Below, piece after piece: positions 1 through 7,798 of a DNA stretch of 9,952 bases (position 1 is its first letter; each line of letters opens with the position of its first letter). Origin of the DNA: Nitrospiraceae bacterium (GTDB taxonomy: Bacteria; Nitrospirota; UBA9217); contig DMKB01000163.1 in the NCBI GenBank assembly GCA_003454665.1, positions 1-9,952 of the forward strand. Reading direction: 5' to 3'. The notes under the pieces were generated by a model that made no database searches, was not told the DNA's origin, and saw nothing but the letters and a program-made list of their open reading frames with translations. The position numbers and the translations under genes were made by a program.

Positions 1-740
1 CCAAGATCAAGAGGCAAATTAAATCGGCCATGATCTATCCTACGGTGATTGTTTTTGTTGCGATAATCGTTGTGGCGATTCTGCTCGTCTTTGTTGTGCC
101 GATGCTGGCCGGTATGTTTGCCGAAATGGGGCAGGCCCTCCCCCTTCCGACGCGCATCGTCATTACCGCGAGTGATTTTTTGTCCGGAATGGGCGGCGTG
201 GTCGTTTTGATTAGCGCTATCGTTTTCTTCATAGCAGTTCAGCAGTCCCGGAAGACAGAGGGCGGGTTGAGACTGACCGATGCTATCGCGTTGAAAATAC
301 CGGTCATGGGAGTATTGATACAGAAAGTGGCGGTGGTAAAGTTTACCCGCACCCTTGGCACGCTTATTTCCAGCGGTGTTCCCATCATGGAGGGATTGCT
401 CATTGTAGCAAAGACTTCAGGAAACAAGGTGATGGAAGATGCCATTATTGCCACCCGGCAGAGTGTGAGCGAAGGTAAATTTCTTGCTGACCAGCTGGGA
501 AAAAGCAAGGTTTTTCCTCCGATGGTTACATCCATGATTTCCGTTGGTGAATCCACGGGCGCTCTTGACAACATGCTCTCGAAAATAGCTGATTTTTATG
601 ATGAGGAAGTGGATGCCGCAGTCGCAGCGCTGACTGCTATGCTCGAGCCGATACTGATGGTCTTTCTCGGCACTACGGTTGGTTTTGTTATCATAGCCAT
701 GTACATGCCCATATTCCAGATGGGTGCAATGGCAGGTTGA
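1..740 (+). CDS. pilC: Type IV pilus inner-membrane platform protein PilC, 3' part (5' end outside window)
   Basis: This is the polytopic inner-membrane platform of the type IV pilus machine, on which the PilB and PilT ATPases act to assemble and retract the pilus. The reading frame is open from base 3 (K-I-K-R-Q-I-K-S-A-M), so the ATG at 30 is internal and the gene begins upstream; 245 codons are visible of the roughly 400 usual for the family. Two hydrophobic spans frame a typical second T2SSF/GspF domain: one just after IYPTVIVF, one near VVVLISAIVFF, and a final one in EPILMVFLGTTVGFVIIAMY near the C-terminus. Family hallmarks seen are FTRTLGTLISSGVPIMEGL, ISVGESTGALDNML and the ending YMPIFQMG. 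It overlaps the next gene by 4 nt, so the two are probably translationally coupled. The family call is secure; PilC rather than the type II secretion homologue GspF rests on the adjacent pilS and pilR. Confidence 0.93.
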   Translation, partial: KIKRQIKSAMIYPTVIVFVAIIVVAILLVFVVPMLAGMFAEMGQALPLPTRIVITASDFLSGMGGVVVLISAIVFFIAVQQSRKTEGGLRLTDAIALKIPVMGVLIQKVAVVKFTRTLGTLISSGVPIMEGLLIVAKTSGNKVMEDAIIATRQSVSEGKFLADQLGKSKVFPPMVTSMISVGESTGALDNMLSKIADFYDEEVDAAVAALTAMLEPILMVFLGTTVGFVIIAMYMPIFQMGAMAG

Positions 741-2422
741 TACGACAGGTGCTTCAGGAATATACCAAACAAGAGGAATATTACGCACGAATCAAATGGC
801 TTATCCTGAGCAGGGCGGCAATTGTGACATTCCTGCTCGGATCCCTCACGTTTTTTCAGTACCGCTATAACATTTATTCGTTTCGTGCTTCCTCGCTTTT
901 TTATTTTATTATTTTCCTCTACCTGCTTTCAGGCGTCTACTGGTATCTGCTCCGCATCATTCACAACCTCTCCCTCTTTGCCTACCTTCAGATCGCCGGC
1001 GACATCGTGCTGGTGACGGTCCTCGTGCTTATTACGGGAGGAATCGACAGCGGGTTATCGCTTCTGTATCATTTCGTCATTATCTCGGGCAGTATCATCC
1101 TTTACCGGAAGGGCGGGTATCTGTCGGCTTCTCTCTCGAGTATCCTCTATGGTGGTCTCCTGGATATGCAGTATTATAATGTTCTCGGCCTTGTACAGAG
1201 TCAGAGTTTTACCGCCATGCAGGTTCTCTACCAGGTTTTTACGACTATTCTTTCTTTTTATGCCATAGCCTTTCTGAGCGGACACCTTTCGGAACGCCTG
1301 CGGCGCACACGGCAGGAACTCCAGGAAAAGAGTTCTGATTTTGAAGACCTTCGCGTCTTTCAGGACCACATTCTAAGGAGTGTCGGGAGTGGGATTCTTA
1401 CCATGGATCTTGCGGGAGCTATCATCTCATGGAATCCGGCGGCTGAGCACATCTCAGGTTACAGTCATGCTGAAATAAGAGAACGCTGGCGTTCAGTATT
1501 CAGCAACAGCATCGAGCGCCTCTTTGGCCATACGGACGACCTGAAGGCAGCGCCGTTTCATTTCGACGGTGAGCTCATTAAAAAAGACGGGACGAAGGCG
1601 ATCATAGGCGTGACCGCTTCATTGTTGAAGGATGAGCGGGAGGCCATTCGAGGTATCATTCTTATTTTCCAGGATATTACCAAATTAGTCGAAATGGAAG
1701 AGCAGGTTCGCCGGCAGGAGCGTCTGGTAACGGTGGGAAGCCTTGCCGCGGGAATTGCGCACGAGATCCGAAATCCTTTGGCATCCCTCAGTGGTTCCGT
1801 GCAGGTGCTTCGAAATGAACTCAACCTCAAGGGCGACAACCGTCATCTCATGGATATCGTCATCCGCGAAACCGACCGTCTGAACACGATCATTACGGAA
1901 TTTCTGGACTATGCCCGACCAAAACCATTCATGGGGGAAACGATTCCCCTCGCCTCACTGCTGCAGGAAACCATCACGCTTTTCAGAAACAGCAAGGATT
2001 TCCGGTTAGGTATCAGCATTGACTCTGAGGTGAATGATGACCTGTGTATGCAGGTCGACCCCCAACGGATGAGACAGGTGTTCTGGAATCTCTTGATAAA
2101 TGCCTCCCAGGCCATACCAGAAGGAGGCAGAATAGCGATTACTACTTCGTCGGACAACGGATTAGAAGGCGAAACCCGGTGGTCTGAAGTCGTTCTATCT
2201 GATACCGGACAAGGGATCGCCCCGGAGCATGTGAGTAAGATCTTTGATCCATTTTTCACTACCAAGGCCGAGGGTACGGGCATGGGGCTGGCGATCGTGC
2301 ACAGAATTATCGAGGACCATGGCGGATCCATTACCGTGGAAAGTGAATACGGTCGCGGGACAAAATTCAGAATCAGGCTGCCGTTGGCAGAGGCTGAAGT
2401 CGTTACCGGCCGTAACGGATGA
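737..2422 (+). CDS. pilS: Sensor histidine kinase PilS (two-component, PAS domain)
   Basis: This membrane sensor kinase of the NtrB/PilS type autophosphorylates and passes the phosphate to PilR. Residues about 20-185 hold some six hydrophobic segments. A linker helix follows, then a PAS domain at about 205-315 (ILTMDLAGAIISWNPAAEHI, ending ILIFQDIT). The HisKA dimerisation helix contains GIAHEIRNPLASL, with the phospho-acceptor His at 342. The HATPase domain shows the N-box NLLINA (451-456), G1 box DTGQGI (489-494), F-box FDPFFTTK (503-510) and G2 box GTGMGL (513-518), so the kinase looks intact. The start is a TTG at 737 whose last two bases form the pilC stop (TTGA), favouring coupled translation; a GTG at 749 is the alternative and would remove four residues. 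No ATG occurs near the N-terminus. At 561 aa it is close to PilS proteins of known systems. The specific name rests on the pilC and pilR neighbours. Confidence 0.9.
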   Translation: MIRQVLQEYTKQEEYYARIKWLILSRAAIVTFLLGSLTFFQYRYNIYSFRASSLFYFIIFLYLLSGVYWYLLRIIHNLSLFAYLQIAGDIVLVTVLVLITGGIDSGLSLLYHFVIISGSIILYRKGGYLSASLSSILYGGLLDMQYYNVLGLVQSQSFTAMQVLYQVFTTILSFYAIAFLSGHLSERLRRTRQELQEKSSDFEDLRVFQDHILRSVGSGILTMDLAGAIISWNPAAEHISGYSHAEIRERWRSVFSNSIERLFGHTDDLKAAPFHFDGELIKKDGTKAIIGVTASLLKDEREAIRGIILIFQDITKLVEMEEQVRRQERLVTVGSLAAGIAHEIRNPLASLSGSVQVLRNELNLKGDNRHLMDIVIRETDRLNTIITEFLDYARPKPFMGETIPLASLLQETITLFRNSKDFRLGISIDSEVNDDLCMQVDPQRMRQVFWNLLINASQAIPEGGRIAITTSSDNGLEGETRWSEVVLSDTGQGIAPEHVSKIFDPFFTTKAEGTGMGLAIVHRIIEDHGGSITVESEYGRGTKFRIRLPLAEAEVVTGRNG

Positions 2423-2472
2423 AGAGCAGGCACACCGGTTCAATACAAAATCAATGCGGGCGTGAGTGAGTG

Positions 2473-3846
2473 ATGAATAGAATACTCGTGGTAGACGATG
2501 AAAAGAGCATGAGAGATTTTCTCTCGATTATGCTCAAAAAAGAGGGGTACGAAGTCACAACGGCCAAGAGCGGAGGGGACGCGATAAAGGTCATCCAGGC
2601 TGAGATATTCGACCTCGTGATCACGGATGTAAAGATGCCTCATGGTGGTGGTATCGAAGTGTTGAAAACAGTGAAAGATATTTCTCCCGAGACCATCGTC
2701 ATCATGATCACTGCATTCGGAACAGCAGAGTCCGCTGTGGAGGCCATGAAACTCGGGGCTTACGATTATATTACCAAACCTTTTAAGGTTGAAGAGATCA
2801 AGCTGGTTTTAAAGAAAGCCCTTGAACGTTACTCACTGAGACGGGAAAATATTCTTCTCAGGAGGGAAATTGAATCCCGTGCCGGTTTTGAAAACTTTAT
2901 CGGGAAAAGCACACCCATGGAAAACGTTTTTTCCCTTATTCGGCAGGTCGCTGAATCATACAGCACAGTACTCATAAGCGGCGAGAGCGGTACGGGGAAG
3001 GAGCTGGTGGCGCGGGCAATACATACGAACAGCCCCCGGAAGAACGGTCCGTTCGTGACGGTAAACTGCGGTGCCCTCCCCGAAAGCCTCCTCGAAAGCG
3101 AACTGTTCGGCTATATGAAGGGATCCTTTACCGGTGCGGTATCGAATAAGCAAGGGCTTTTCGAGGCCGCGAACGGGGGGAGCGTTTTTCTCGATGAGAT
3201 CAGCGCGACAACTCCCGCCCTTCAAATTAAACTCCTGAGAGTTCTCCAGGAGCGCGAGTTCAAGCGCGTTGGCGGAACAGCCGATATTTCCGTCGATGTG
3301 CGCGTGATCGCGGCGAGTAACCGCAATCTTATGGACGAGGTTGCAAAGGGGGCATTTCGCGAAGATCTGTACTACCGCTTGAATGTCATTCCGATATCGC
3401 TCCCACCGCTTCGGGACAGAAGGGAAGATATTCCGCTACTCATTGATTTTTTTCTTAAGAAATATGCCAGAGATCATAGGCAGAAGATAATGAACCCCGA
3501 AACCATAAAATATTTCATGGATAGTTATGGAAATTACCGATGGCCCGGGAATGTGCGGGAACTTGAGAACATGGTGGAGCGGCTTATCATCCTTGCGTCC
3601 GGCAATACGATCCATCCTGAAAACATCCCGGATATGATACAAGACGTACGACCCTGTCCCGAAGCAACCCCGTCTGATATCCCGGACGAAGGGGTCGATT
3701 TGGAAACAGTAATAGGGGATCTGGAAAAGTCCCTGCTGCAGAAAGCTCTGGAAAAAGCGGGTGGGGTGAAAACAGAGGCTGCAAAACTCCTGGGCCTGAC
3801 GTTCAGGTCGTTCAGACACCGGTTGCAAAAATATGAAGGGCAGTAA
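2473..3846 (+). CDS. pilR: Sigma-54-dependent response regulator PilR (NtrC family)
   Basis: This is the partner regulator of PilS: once phosphorylated it drives open-complex formation by sigma-54 RNA polymerase, classically at the pilin gene promoter. Three domains are seen, numbered from the ATG at 2473. The receiver domain (about 1-120) has the acidic DD pair at 8-9, phospho-acceptor Asp 52 in ITDVKMP and Lys 102 in ITKPF. The AAA+ domain (about 140-375) has Walker A GESGTGKE (170-177), the sigma-54 contact loop GSFTGA (217-222), Walker B VFLDE (238-242) and the RWPGNVREL motif (356-364). The Fis-type helix-turn-helix (about 420-455) ends in TFRSFRHRLQKY, close to PilR proteins. A GTG directly before the ATG (2470) is an equally possible start adding one Met. 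No good Shine-Dalgarno sequence is visible before either. It lies 47 nt after pilS and is surely co-transcribed with it. All catalytic residues expected of an active regulator are present. Confidence 0.92.
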   Translation: MNRILVVDDEKSMRDFLSIMLKKEGYEVTTAKSGGDAIKVIQAEIFDLVITDVKMPHGGGIEVLKTVKDISPETIVIMITAFGTAESAVEAMKLGAYDYITKPFKVEEIKLVLKKALERYSLRRENILLRREIESRAGFENFIGKSTPMENVFSLIRQVAESYSTVLISGESGTGKELVARAIHTNSPRKNGPFVTVNCGALPESLLESELFGYMKGSFTGAVSNKQGLFEAANGGSVFLDEISATTPALQIKLLRVLQEREFKRVGGTADISVDVRVIAASNRNLMDEVAKGAFREDLYYRLNVIPISLPPLRDRREDIPLLIDFFLKKYARDHRQKIMNPETIKYFMDSYGNYRWPGNVRELENMVERLIILASGNTIHPENIPDMIQDVRPCPEATPSDIPDEGVDLETVIGDLEKSLLQKALEKAGGVKTEAAKLLGLTFRSFRHRLQKYEGQ

Positions 3847-3876
3847 CGGGAGCACGGTAATCTGGCGATGCTCCCG
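3847..3876 (+). terminator. Possible terminator hairpin after pilR
   Basis: The arms CGGGAGCA (3847-3854) and TGCTCCCG (3869-3876) are perfectly complementary, with a 14-nt loop, and the stem starts right at the pilR stop codon. The T-rich stretch ATTTATTTTCATT follows only after about 12 more GC-rich bases, so this is not a textbook rho-independent terminator. It may end or attenuate the pil transcript before the ubiD promoter. Confidence 0.4.
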
Positions 3877-3898
3877 CCCGGCGCCCGATTTATTTTCA

Positions 3899-3927
3899 TT
3901 GCAAATGCCCCGTGAATCCGATACAAT
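3899..3927 (+). promoter_or_regulatory. Probable sigma-70 promoter for ubiD
   Basis: A -35-like TTGCAA (3899-3904) and a -10-like TACAAT (3922-3927) are separated by 17 nt, the ideal spacing; they match the consensus hexamers at four or five and five positions of six. The predicted transcription start at about 3933-3935 is only a few bases before the ubiD ATG at 3937, so the mRNA would be leaderless or nearly so. No ribosome binding site is visible before that ATG, which agrees with this. Confidence 0.5.
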
Positions 3928-3936
3928 TCAGTCTCT

Positions 3937-5406
3937 ATGGCATATGACAATCTGAGAGATTTTATCCAGGTTCTTGAAAAAAACGGCGAACTCATCAGGA
4001 TCAAGGCAGAAGTAGACGCCGCACTCGAGGTCGCCGAGATCACCGACCGTGTCTCCAAGCAGCAGGGCGTGGAAAACAAGGCGCTCCTGTTCGAGCGAGT
4101 CAAAGGGCATTCCCTTCCCATCCTGACGAACGCGTTCGGTTCTCACAAGCGCATCTGTCTCGCTCTCGAAGTAGAGAGCCTTGACGCGATCGGCAACCGC
4201 ATACGGGAGAGCATAGATCCCACCATCCTTTTTCCCGGACCCGGCGCGGGCATCATGGACAAGATCGGGATGCTCCCGAAACTCGCCGAACTCTCGAACT
4301 ATTTTCCGAAGACCGTCAAAAAAGCGCCCTGCCAGGAAGTTGTTTTCACCGGTGACCAGGTCGACCTGTCCCGCCTGCCCGTGCTCACCTGCTGGCCCGG
4401 AGACGGAGGCCCCTTCATCACCCTTCCCATGGTCTGCACCGTCGATCCGCAAACCAGTATCACGAATGTAGGCATGTACCGCATGCAGGTCTTCGACGGC
4501 CAGACGACGGGCATGCACTGGCACAAGCACAAGGACGGCGCGCGTCATTATATGCATTATGAAGGCGCTGGCAAGCGCATGGAAATTGCCGTTGCCCTGG
4601 GCGGTGATCCCTCTATCATCTACTCATCGACGGCGCCGCTCCCGCCGGCAATCGGTGAGTATGTGTTCGCGGGATTTCTCAGGAACAAAGCACTCGAAGT
4701 TGTTCAGTGCAAAACCGTGGATATCCGCGTTCCCGCAGAGGCAGAACTTGTTCTCGAAGGATATATTGATCCCGGGGAGCGGAGGAGAGAAGGGCCTTTC
4801 GGCGATCATACGGGATACTATTCCGAGCCCGACGAATATCCGGTATTTCACCTCACTGCCATTACTCATAGAAAAGACGCCATCTATCCCGCCACCCTTG
4901 TCGGCAAGCCGCCTCAGGAGGATGAATACCTCGGCAAGGCCACGGAAAGGATCTTTCTGCCCCTCCTCCAGATGGTGGCGCCGGACATCATTGACATGGA
5001 CATGCCGGTAGAGGGGGTATTTCACAATAATGTAATCGTGAAGATCAGGAAGCGTTACCCCGGCCACGGGAAGAAGGCGATCCACACCATCTGGGGAACG
5101 GGCATGCTCATGCTTTCGAAATTCGTCATCGTCTGTGACGAAGACGTAAATATTCACGATTATTCAGAAGTGACCTGGAAAGTCATGAACCATGTGGATC
5201 CCCAGCGCGACGTGGTGATTTCCGACGGCCCGCTGGATATCCTGGACCACTCCTGTCCCCAGATCGGCTTTGGCGGCAAGATGGGGATCGACGCCACCCG
5301 GAAAGGACCGGGAGAGGGATTCCACCGTCCCTGGCCCGATGAGATCAAAATGGATCCGAAGGTACAGAAGATGGTGGAAGAGCGCTGGAAAGAATACGGG
5401 TTTTAG
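3937..5406 (+). CDS. ubiD: UbiD-family prenylated-FMN-dependent decarboxylase
   Basis: UbiD-family enzymes reversibly decarboxylate aromatic or unsaturated acids using prenylated FMN made by UbiX, which is not in this window. At 489 aa it matches classical bacterial UbiD, and the N-terminus MAYDNLRDFIQVLEKNGEL aligns with that family, supporting this ATG. Residues that fit the known cofactor and metal site are Asn 177 and Arg 182 in TNVGMYR, His 198 in HWHKHK and Glu 241 in GEYVFAGFLR. Glu 285 and Asp 290 in EGPFGDHTGYYS would complete the catalytic E-R-D set with Arg 182. These equivalences come from remembered family motifs, not an alignment. The substrate cannot be read from sequence: 3-octaprenyl-4-hydroxybenzoate (ubiquinone), the futalosine-pathway menaquinone precursor (MqnL role) or another aromatic acid are all open. 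The ubiD symbol is therefore a family name. It has its own promoter and no pathway neighbours. Confidence 0.88.
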   Translation: MAYDNLRDFIQVLEKNGELIRIKAEVDAALEVAEITDRVSKQQGVENKALLFERVKGHSLPILTNAFGSHKRICLALEVESLDAIGNRIRESIDPTILFPGPGAGIMDKIGMLPKLAELSNYFPKTVKKAPCQEVVFTGDQVDLSRLPVLTCWPGDGGPFITLPMVCTVDPQTSITNVGMYRMQVFDGQTTGMHWHKHKDGARHYMHYEGAGKRMEIAVALGGDPSIIYSSTAPLPPAIGEYVFAGFLRNKALEVVQCKTVDIRVPAEAELVLEGYIDPGERRREGPFGDHTGYYSEPDEYPVFHLTAITHRKDAIYPATLVGKPPQEDEYLGKATERIFLPLLQMVAPDIIDMDMPVEGVFHNNVIVKIRKRYPGHGKKAIHTIWGTGMLMLSKFVIVCDEDVNIHDYSEVTWKVMNHVDPQRDVVISDGPLDILDHSCPQIGFGGKMGIDATRKGPGEGFHRPWPDEIKMDPKVQKMVEERWKEYGF

Positions 5407-5553
5407 GATTAAATAACAATATCCAAGCATCAAAACTCAAATAATAGTCAATGACCAAATTCCCAAAAAATTTACGCCCATACCCTCGCCGTTTATAATT
5501 TGCTTTCTGGATATTGGGATTCATTTGAGCTTTGCACTTTGAACTTTGAACTT
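5407..5553 (+). repeat. AT-rich dispersed-repeat-like intergenic spacer
   Basis: The spacer between ubiD and corC is AT-rich and built of short recurring words. An inverted pair, CAATATCCA (5417-5425) and TGGATATTG (5508-5516), brackets it, and GAACTTT occurs twice in tandem near the right end (5541-5554). It resembles the 'CCAATATCC/AAACTTTGAACTTT' interspersed sequences that fill intergenic regions of many environmental Desulfobacterota and Nitrospirota genomes; that comparison is from memory. Minus-strand open frames across it give the spurious KVQSSKCKAQ-type peptide and are not genes. Confidence 0.45.
5471..5499 (+). promoter_or_regulatory. Candidate sigma-70 promoter for corC-purC
   Basis: A perfect -10 hexamer TATAAT (5494-5499) lies 17 nt after TTTACG (5471-5476), which keeps four of six -35 consensus positions. 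Transcription would start near 5506 and give a leader of about 60 nt before the corC ATG at 5567. It sits inside an AT-rich repeat-like spacer where chance matches are common. Confidence 0.35.
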
Positions 5554-5566
5554 TCATAACTCAACC

Positions 5567-6925
5567 ATGTTGTTCTTCGAACTATCACTCATTCTGCTCT
5601 TGATCCTGGTGAACGGCTTCTTTGCCGCATCAGAGATTTCACTCATCTCGCTCCGCAAGAGCAGAGTCCGTCAGCTCGTTAAGACCGGCAACAGGCGGGC
5701 CAGGAAGGTGCAGAAACTTCAGGAAGAACCTGAACGGTTCCTCGCCACCGTCCAGATTGGGGTGACCCTTGTCGGGACGCTCGCAGCCGCCCTTGGCGGC
5801 GTGATCGCCGTGGAGCAGATCACGCCGATCCTCGCCGCTGTTCCCCTGGAGTTTGTGCAAAGAGCTTCAGAGCCTCTTGCGCTCGCCTTGGTCGTGGGAA
5901 TCATCACCTATGGTACCCTGGTCTTGGGTGAACTCGTGCCAAAGTCGATCGCCATACGGCATTCCGAAGGTATCGCGTTCTCCGTCGCGGCGCTGATCGA
6001 CGCTTTTTCGAGGTTTTTTTATATTTTCCTTCGCATCCTGACCGCTTCGAACAATCTTGTGCTCAAGATCTTCAGGGTCACGAAACCCCATGAGCCTGCC
6101 ACGGTCACGGAAGACGAGATAAAGTACCTTGTCCGGGAAGGCAGAAAGACCGGTGTTTTCGAATCATCGGAGGAAGACCTCATCCACAGCGTATTCAAAT
6201 TCACCGATACGGTGGTTAAGGAAGTTATGGTGCCCCGGACGGAAATCGTGGCCGTGGAGAAGGAAAACGACCTCGACGCCATTCTCAGCGTCATGAACGA
6301 AAAGGGTTTCTCCCGAATACCGGTCTATGAACAAACGGTTGACAATATTATCGGCATCGTGTATCTCAAGGACATATTGCCGCTCCATGTGACAGGCCGC
6401 CCGTTCCGGCTGGATACGGTCCTTCGGAAGCCCTATGTGGTGCCGCCGAACAAAAACGTGAGCGTGCTCCTCAGAGAGATGCGGGAGCGCCGCATCCATC
6501 TCGTTTTTATCGGCGATGAATATGGCGGGATAGAAGGCCTGGTGACCATGGAAGACCTCATCGAGGAGATCGTCGGCGATATCCTGGACGAGAAGGAGAA
6601 AGAGCTCAGGGAGATCAGCCGGATCGCCCGAAATCGTTATCTCGTCGACGGCAGGGCCGATATCGGCAAGATCAATAAAGAGCTCAAACTCAATCTGCCG
6701 GAAAAAGAGTTCGAGACGGTCGGCGGGTTTGTGCTCGGACTCTTCGGCAGGCTTCCTGCCGAGGGTGACCAGATTCGTCATGAAAATCTGCTCTTTACCG
6801 TGCTGCGGCTGCGGAAAAACCGTATCGCGCGGATACGGATACTCAAGACTGAAGGAGAAAGCAATGACCGGGGGAACAATGAAAACACCACTGGTAATGG
6901 AAACAAATATCGAGGGGCTGCCTGA
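5567..6925 (+). CDS. HlyC/CorC-family membrane protein (CNNM + CBS pair + CorC_HlyC domains)
   Basis: Members of this family are inner-membrane proteins linked to magnesium, cobalt or sodium homeostasis; older names call them hemolysins without good reason. Domains, numbered from the ATG at 5567 (452 aa): a CNNM/DUF21 membrane domain at about 1-185, with VNGFFAASEISLISLRKSR (15-33) and GELVPKSIA (121-129). A CBS pair follows at about 205-340, including MVPRTEIV (221-228), SRIPVYE (249-255) and DEYGGIEGLVTMEDLIEEI (317-335). Last is a CorC_HlyC cytosolic domain at about 350-425. The first membrane helix begins at this ATG; a TTG at 5546 would add seven residues encoded by repeat-like sequence, so I prefer the ATG. 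Neither start has a clear ribosome binding site. The last 24 or so residues (GESNDRGNNENTTGNGNKYRGAA) are low-complexity and overlap purC. The transported ion is not readable from sequence. Confidence 0.9.
   Translation: MLFFELSLILLLILVNGFFAASEISLISLRKSRVRQLVKTGNRRARKVQKLQEEPERFLATVQIGVTLVGTLAAALGGVIAVEQITPILAAVPLEFVQRASEPLALALVVGIITYGTLVLGELVPKSIAIRHSEGIAFSVAALIDAFSRFFYIFLRILTASNNLVLKIFRVTKPHEPATVTEDEIKYLVREGRKTGVFESSEEDLIHSVFKFTDTVVKEVMVPRTEIVAVEKENDLDAILSVMNEKGFSRIPVYEQTVDNIIGIVYLKDILPLHVTGRPFRLDTVLRKPYVVPPNKNVSVLLREMRERRIHLVFIGDEYGGIEGLVTMEDLIEEIVGDILDEKEKELREISRIARNRYLVDGRADIGKINKELKLNLPEKEFETVGGFVLGLFGRLPAEGDQIRHENLLFTVLRLRKNRIARIRILKTEGESNDRGNNENTTGNGNKYRGAA
6852..6857 (+). promoter_or_regulatory. 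Ribosome binding site that sets the purC start
   Basis: AAGGAG sits six bases before the ATG at 6864, inside the corC coding region. This is the clearest Shine-Dalgarno site in the first 7 kb and favours 6864 over the next in-frame ATG at 6879, which has only a G-run four bases upstream. Confidence 0.65.
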
Positions 6926-7763
6926 GCCAAAACGAGGCAAGGTTCGCGACATCTATGACTTCGGCGATTCGCTTCTGATCATAGCTACGGACAGGATCTC
7001 CGCCTTCGACGTGGTGCTGCCCAATGCCATACCCGAAAAGGGGAGGGTGCTGACGGATATCTCGAAATACTGGTTCTCCCAGATGGAGAAGATCGTCAAG
7101 AATCATATCATTTCCACGGATGTCGCGGATTATCCCAAGGTGTGCACTCCCCATGCGGCAGTACTCAAGGACAGGAGCATGCTGGTGAAGAAGGCAGACG
7201 CCTTGCCTGTAGAATGCATTGTGAGGGGATACCTGAGCGGTTCCGGGTTGAAGGAGTATCAGCAGACCGGCGCCGTGAGCGGGATCAAGCTGCAGCCTGG
7301 ACTCACCGAGGCTTCACGGCTTCCCAAACCGATATTCACTCCCTCCACCAAGGCAGAGATTGGTGAGCATGACGAGAATATCAATTTCGATGCTGTGGTA
7401 AAGCTCATCGGGAAGGACCTCGCAGAACAGGTCAAAAAGGTCACCCTGGCCATCTACCAGCGCGCCTGTGAGCTGGCAGAGCCGAAGGGCCTCATTATTG
7501 CCGATACCAAGCTGGAATTCGGCCTGTTTCATGACGAGCTTATCCTGATCGACGAAGTCCTCACCCCTGATTCGTCAAGGTTCTGGCCCAAGGCCGACTA
7601 CAAAGAAGGCGTCAGCCAGAAGAGCTTCGACAAGCAGTTCGTACGGGACTACCTCCTCTCCCTCACCTGGGACAAAACGCCCCCTGCACCCACGCTTCCT
7701 GATGATGTTGTCAACAAGACGAGTGAAAAGTATCTTGAAGTGCTGAAGATGCTGACAAGTTAA
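6864..7763 (+). CDS. purC: Phosphoribosylaminoimidazole-succinocarboxamide (SAICAR) synthase
   Basis: PurC catalyses the ATP-dependent joining of CAIR and L-aspartate to give SAICAR in de novo purine synthesis in the cytoplasm. The 299-aa protein carries the N-terminal nucleotide-binding signature KRGKVRDIYDFGD (23-35) and DRISAFDVV (43-51). Both classical SAICAR synthase signatures are present: LPVECIVRGYLSGSG (114-128) and IIADTKLEFG (211-220). IFTPSTKAEIGEHDENI (157-173) and LIDEVLTPDSSRFWP (228-242) are further family hallmarks. The length near 300 aa fits the longer class rather than the roughly 240-aa E. coli form. The start overlaps the end of corC by 62 nt and is preceded by AAGGAG; the two genes are probably co-transcribed and translationally coupled. 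No other pur gene is nearby. There is no convincing terminator straight after the stop codon. Confidence 0.95.
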   Translation: MTGGTMKTPLVMETNIEGLPEPKRGKVRDIYDFGDSLLIIATDRISAFDVVLPNAIPEKGRVLTDISKYWFSQMEKIVKNHIISTDVADYPKVCTPHAAVLKDRSMLVKKADALPVECIVRGYLSGSGLKEYQQTGAVSGIKLQPGLTEASRLPKPIFTPSTKAEIGEHDENINFDAVVKLIGKDLAEQVKKVTLAIYQRACELAEPKGLIIADTKLEFGLFHDELILIDEVLTPDSSRFWPKADYKEGVSQKSFDKQFVRDYLLSLTWDKTPPAPTLPDDVVNKTSEKYLEVLKMLTS

Positions 7764-7798
7764 GAGACCTGCAGCCGCGAATAAAAAGAAATCAATGG

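Noticed and set aside
356..370. TGGCACGCTTATTTC, resembling a sigma-54 -24/-12 promoter
   Set aside because: The -12 element is TTTC rather than TTGC and it lies inside pilC codons for the conserved RTLGTLIS segment, so coding constraint explains it.
5345..5557. A 70-codon minus-strand frame starting MKVQSSKCKAQ
   Set aside because: It is a translation of the AT-rich repeat-like spacer; such peptides are typical false calls on this kind of repeat.
6164..6952. A 262-codon open frame on the minus strand
   Set aside because: It is the complement of the CBS and CorC_HlyC region of a well-supported gene, and its translation shows no domain.
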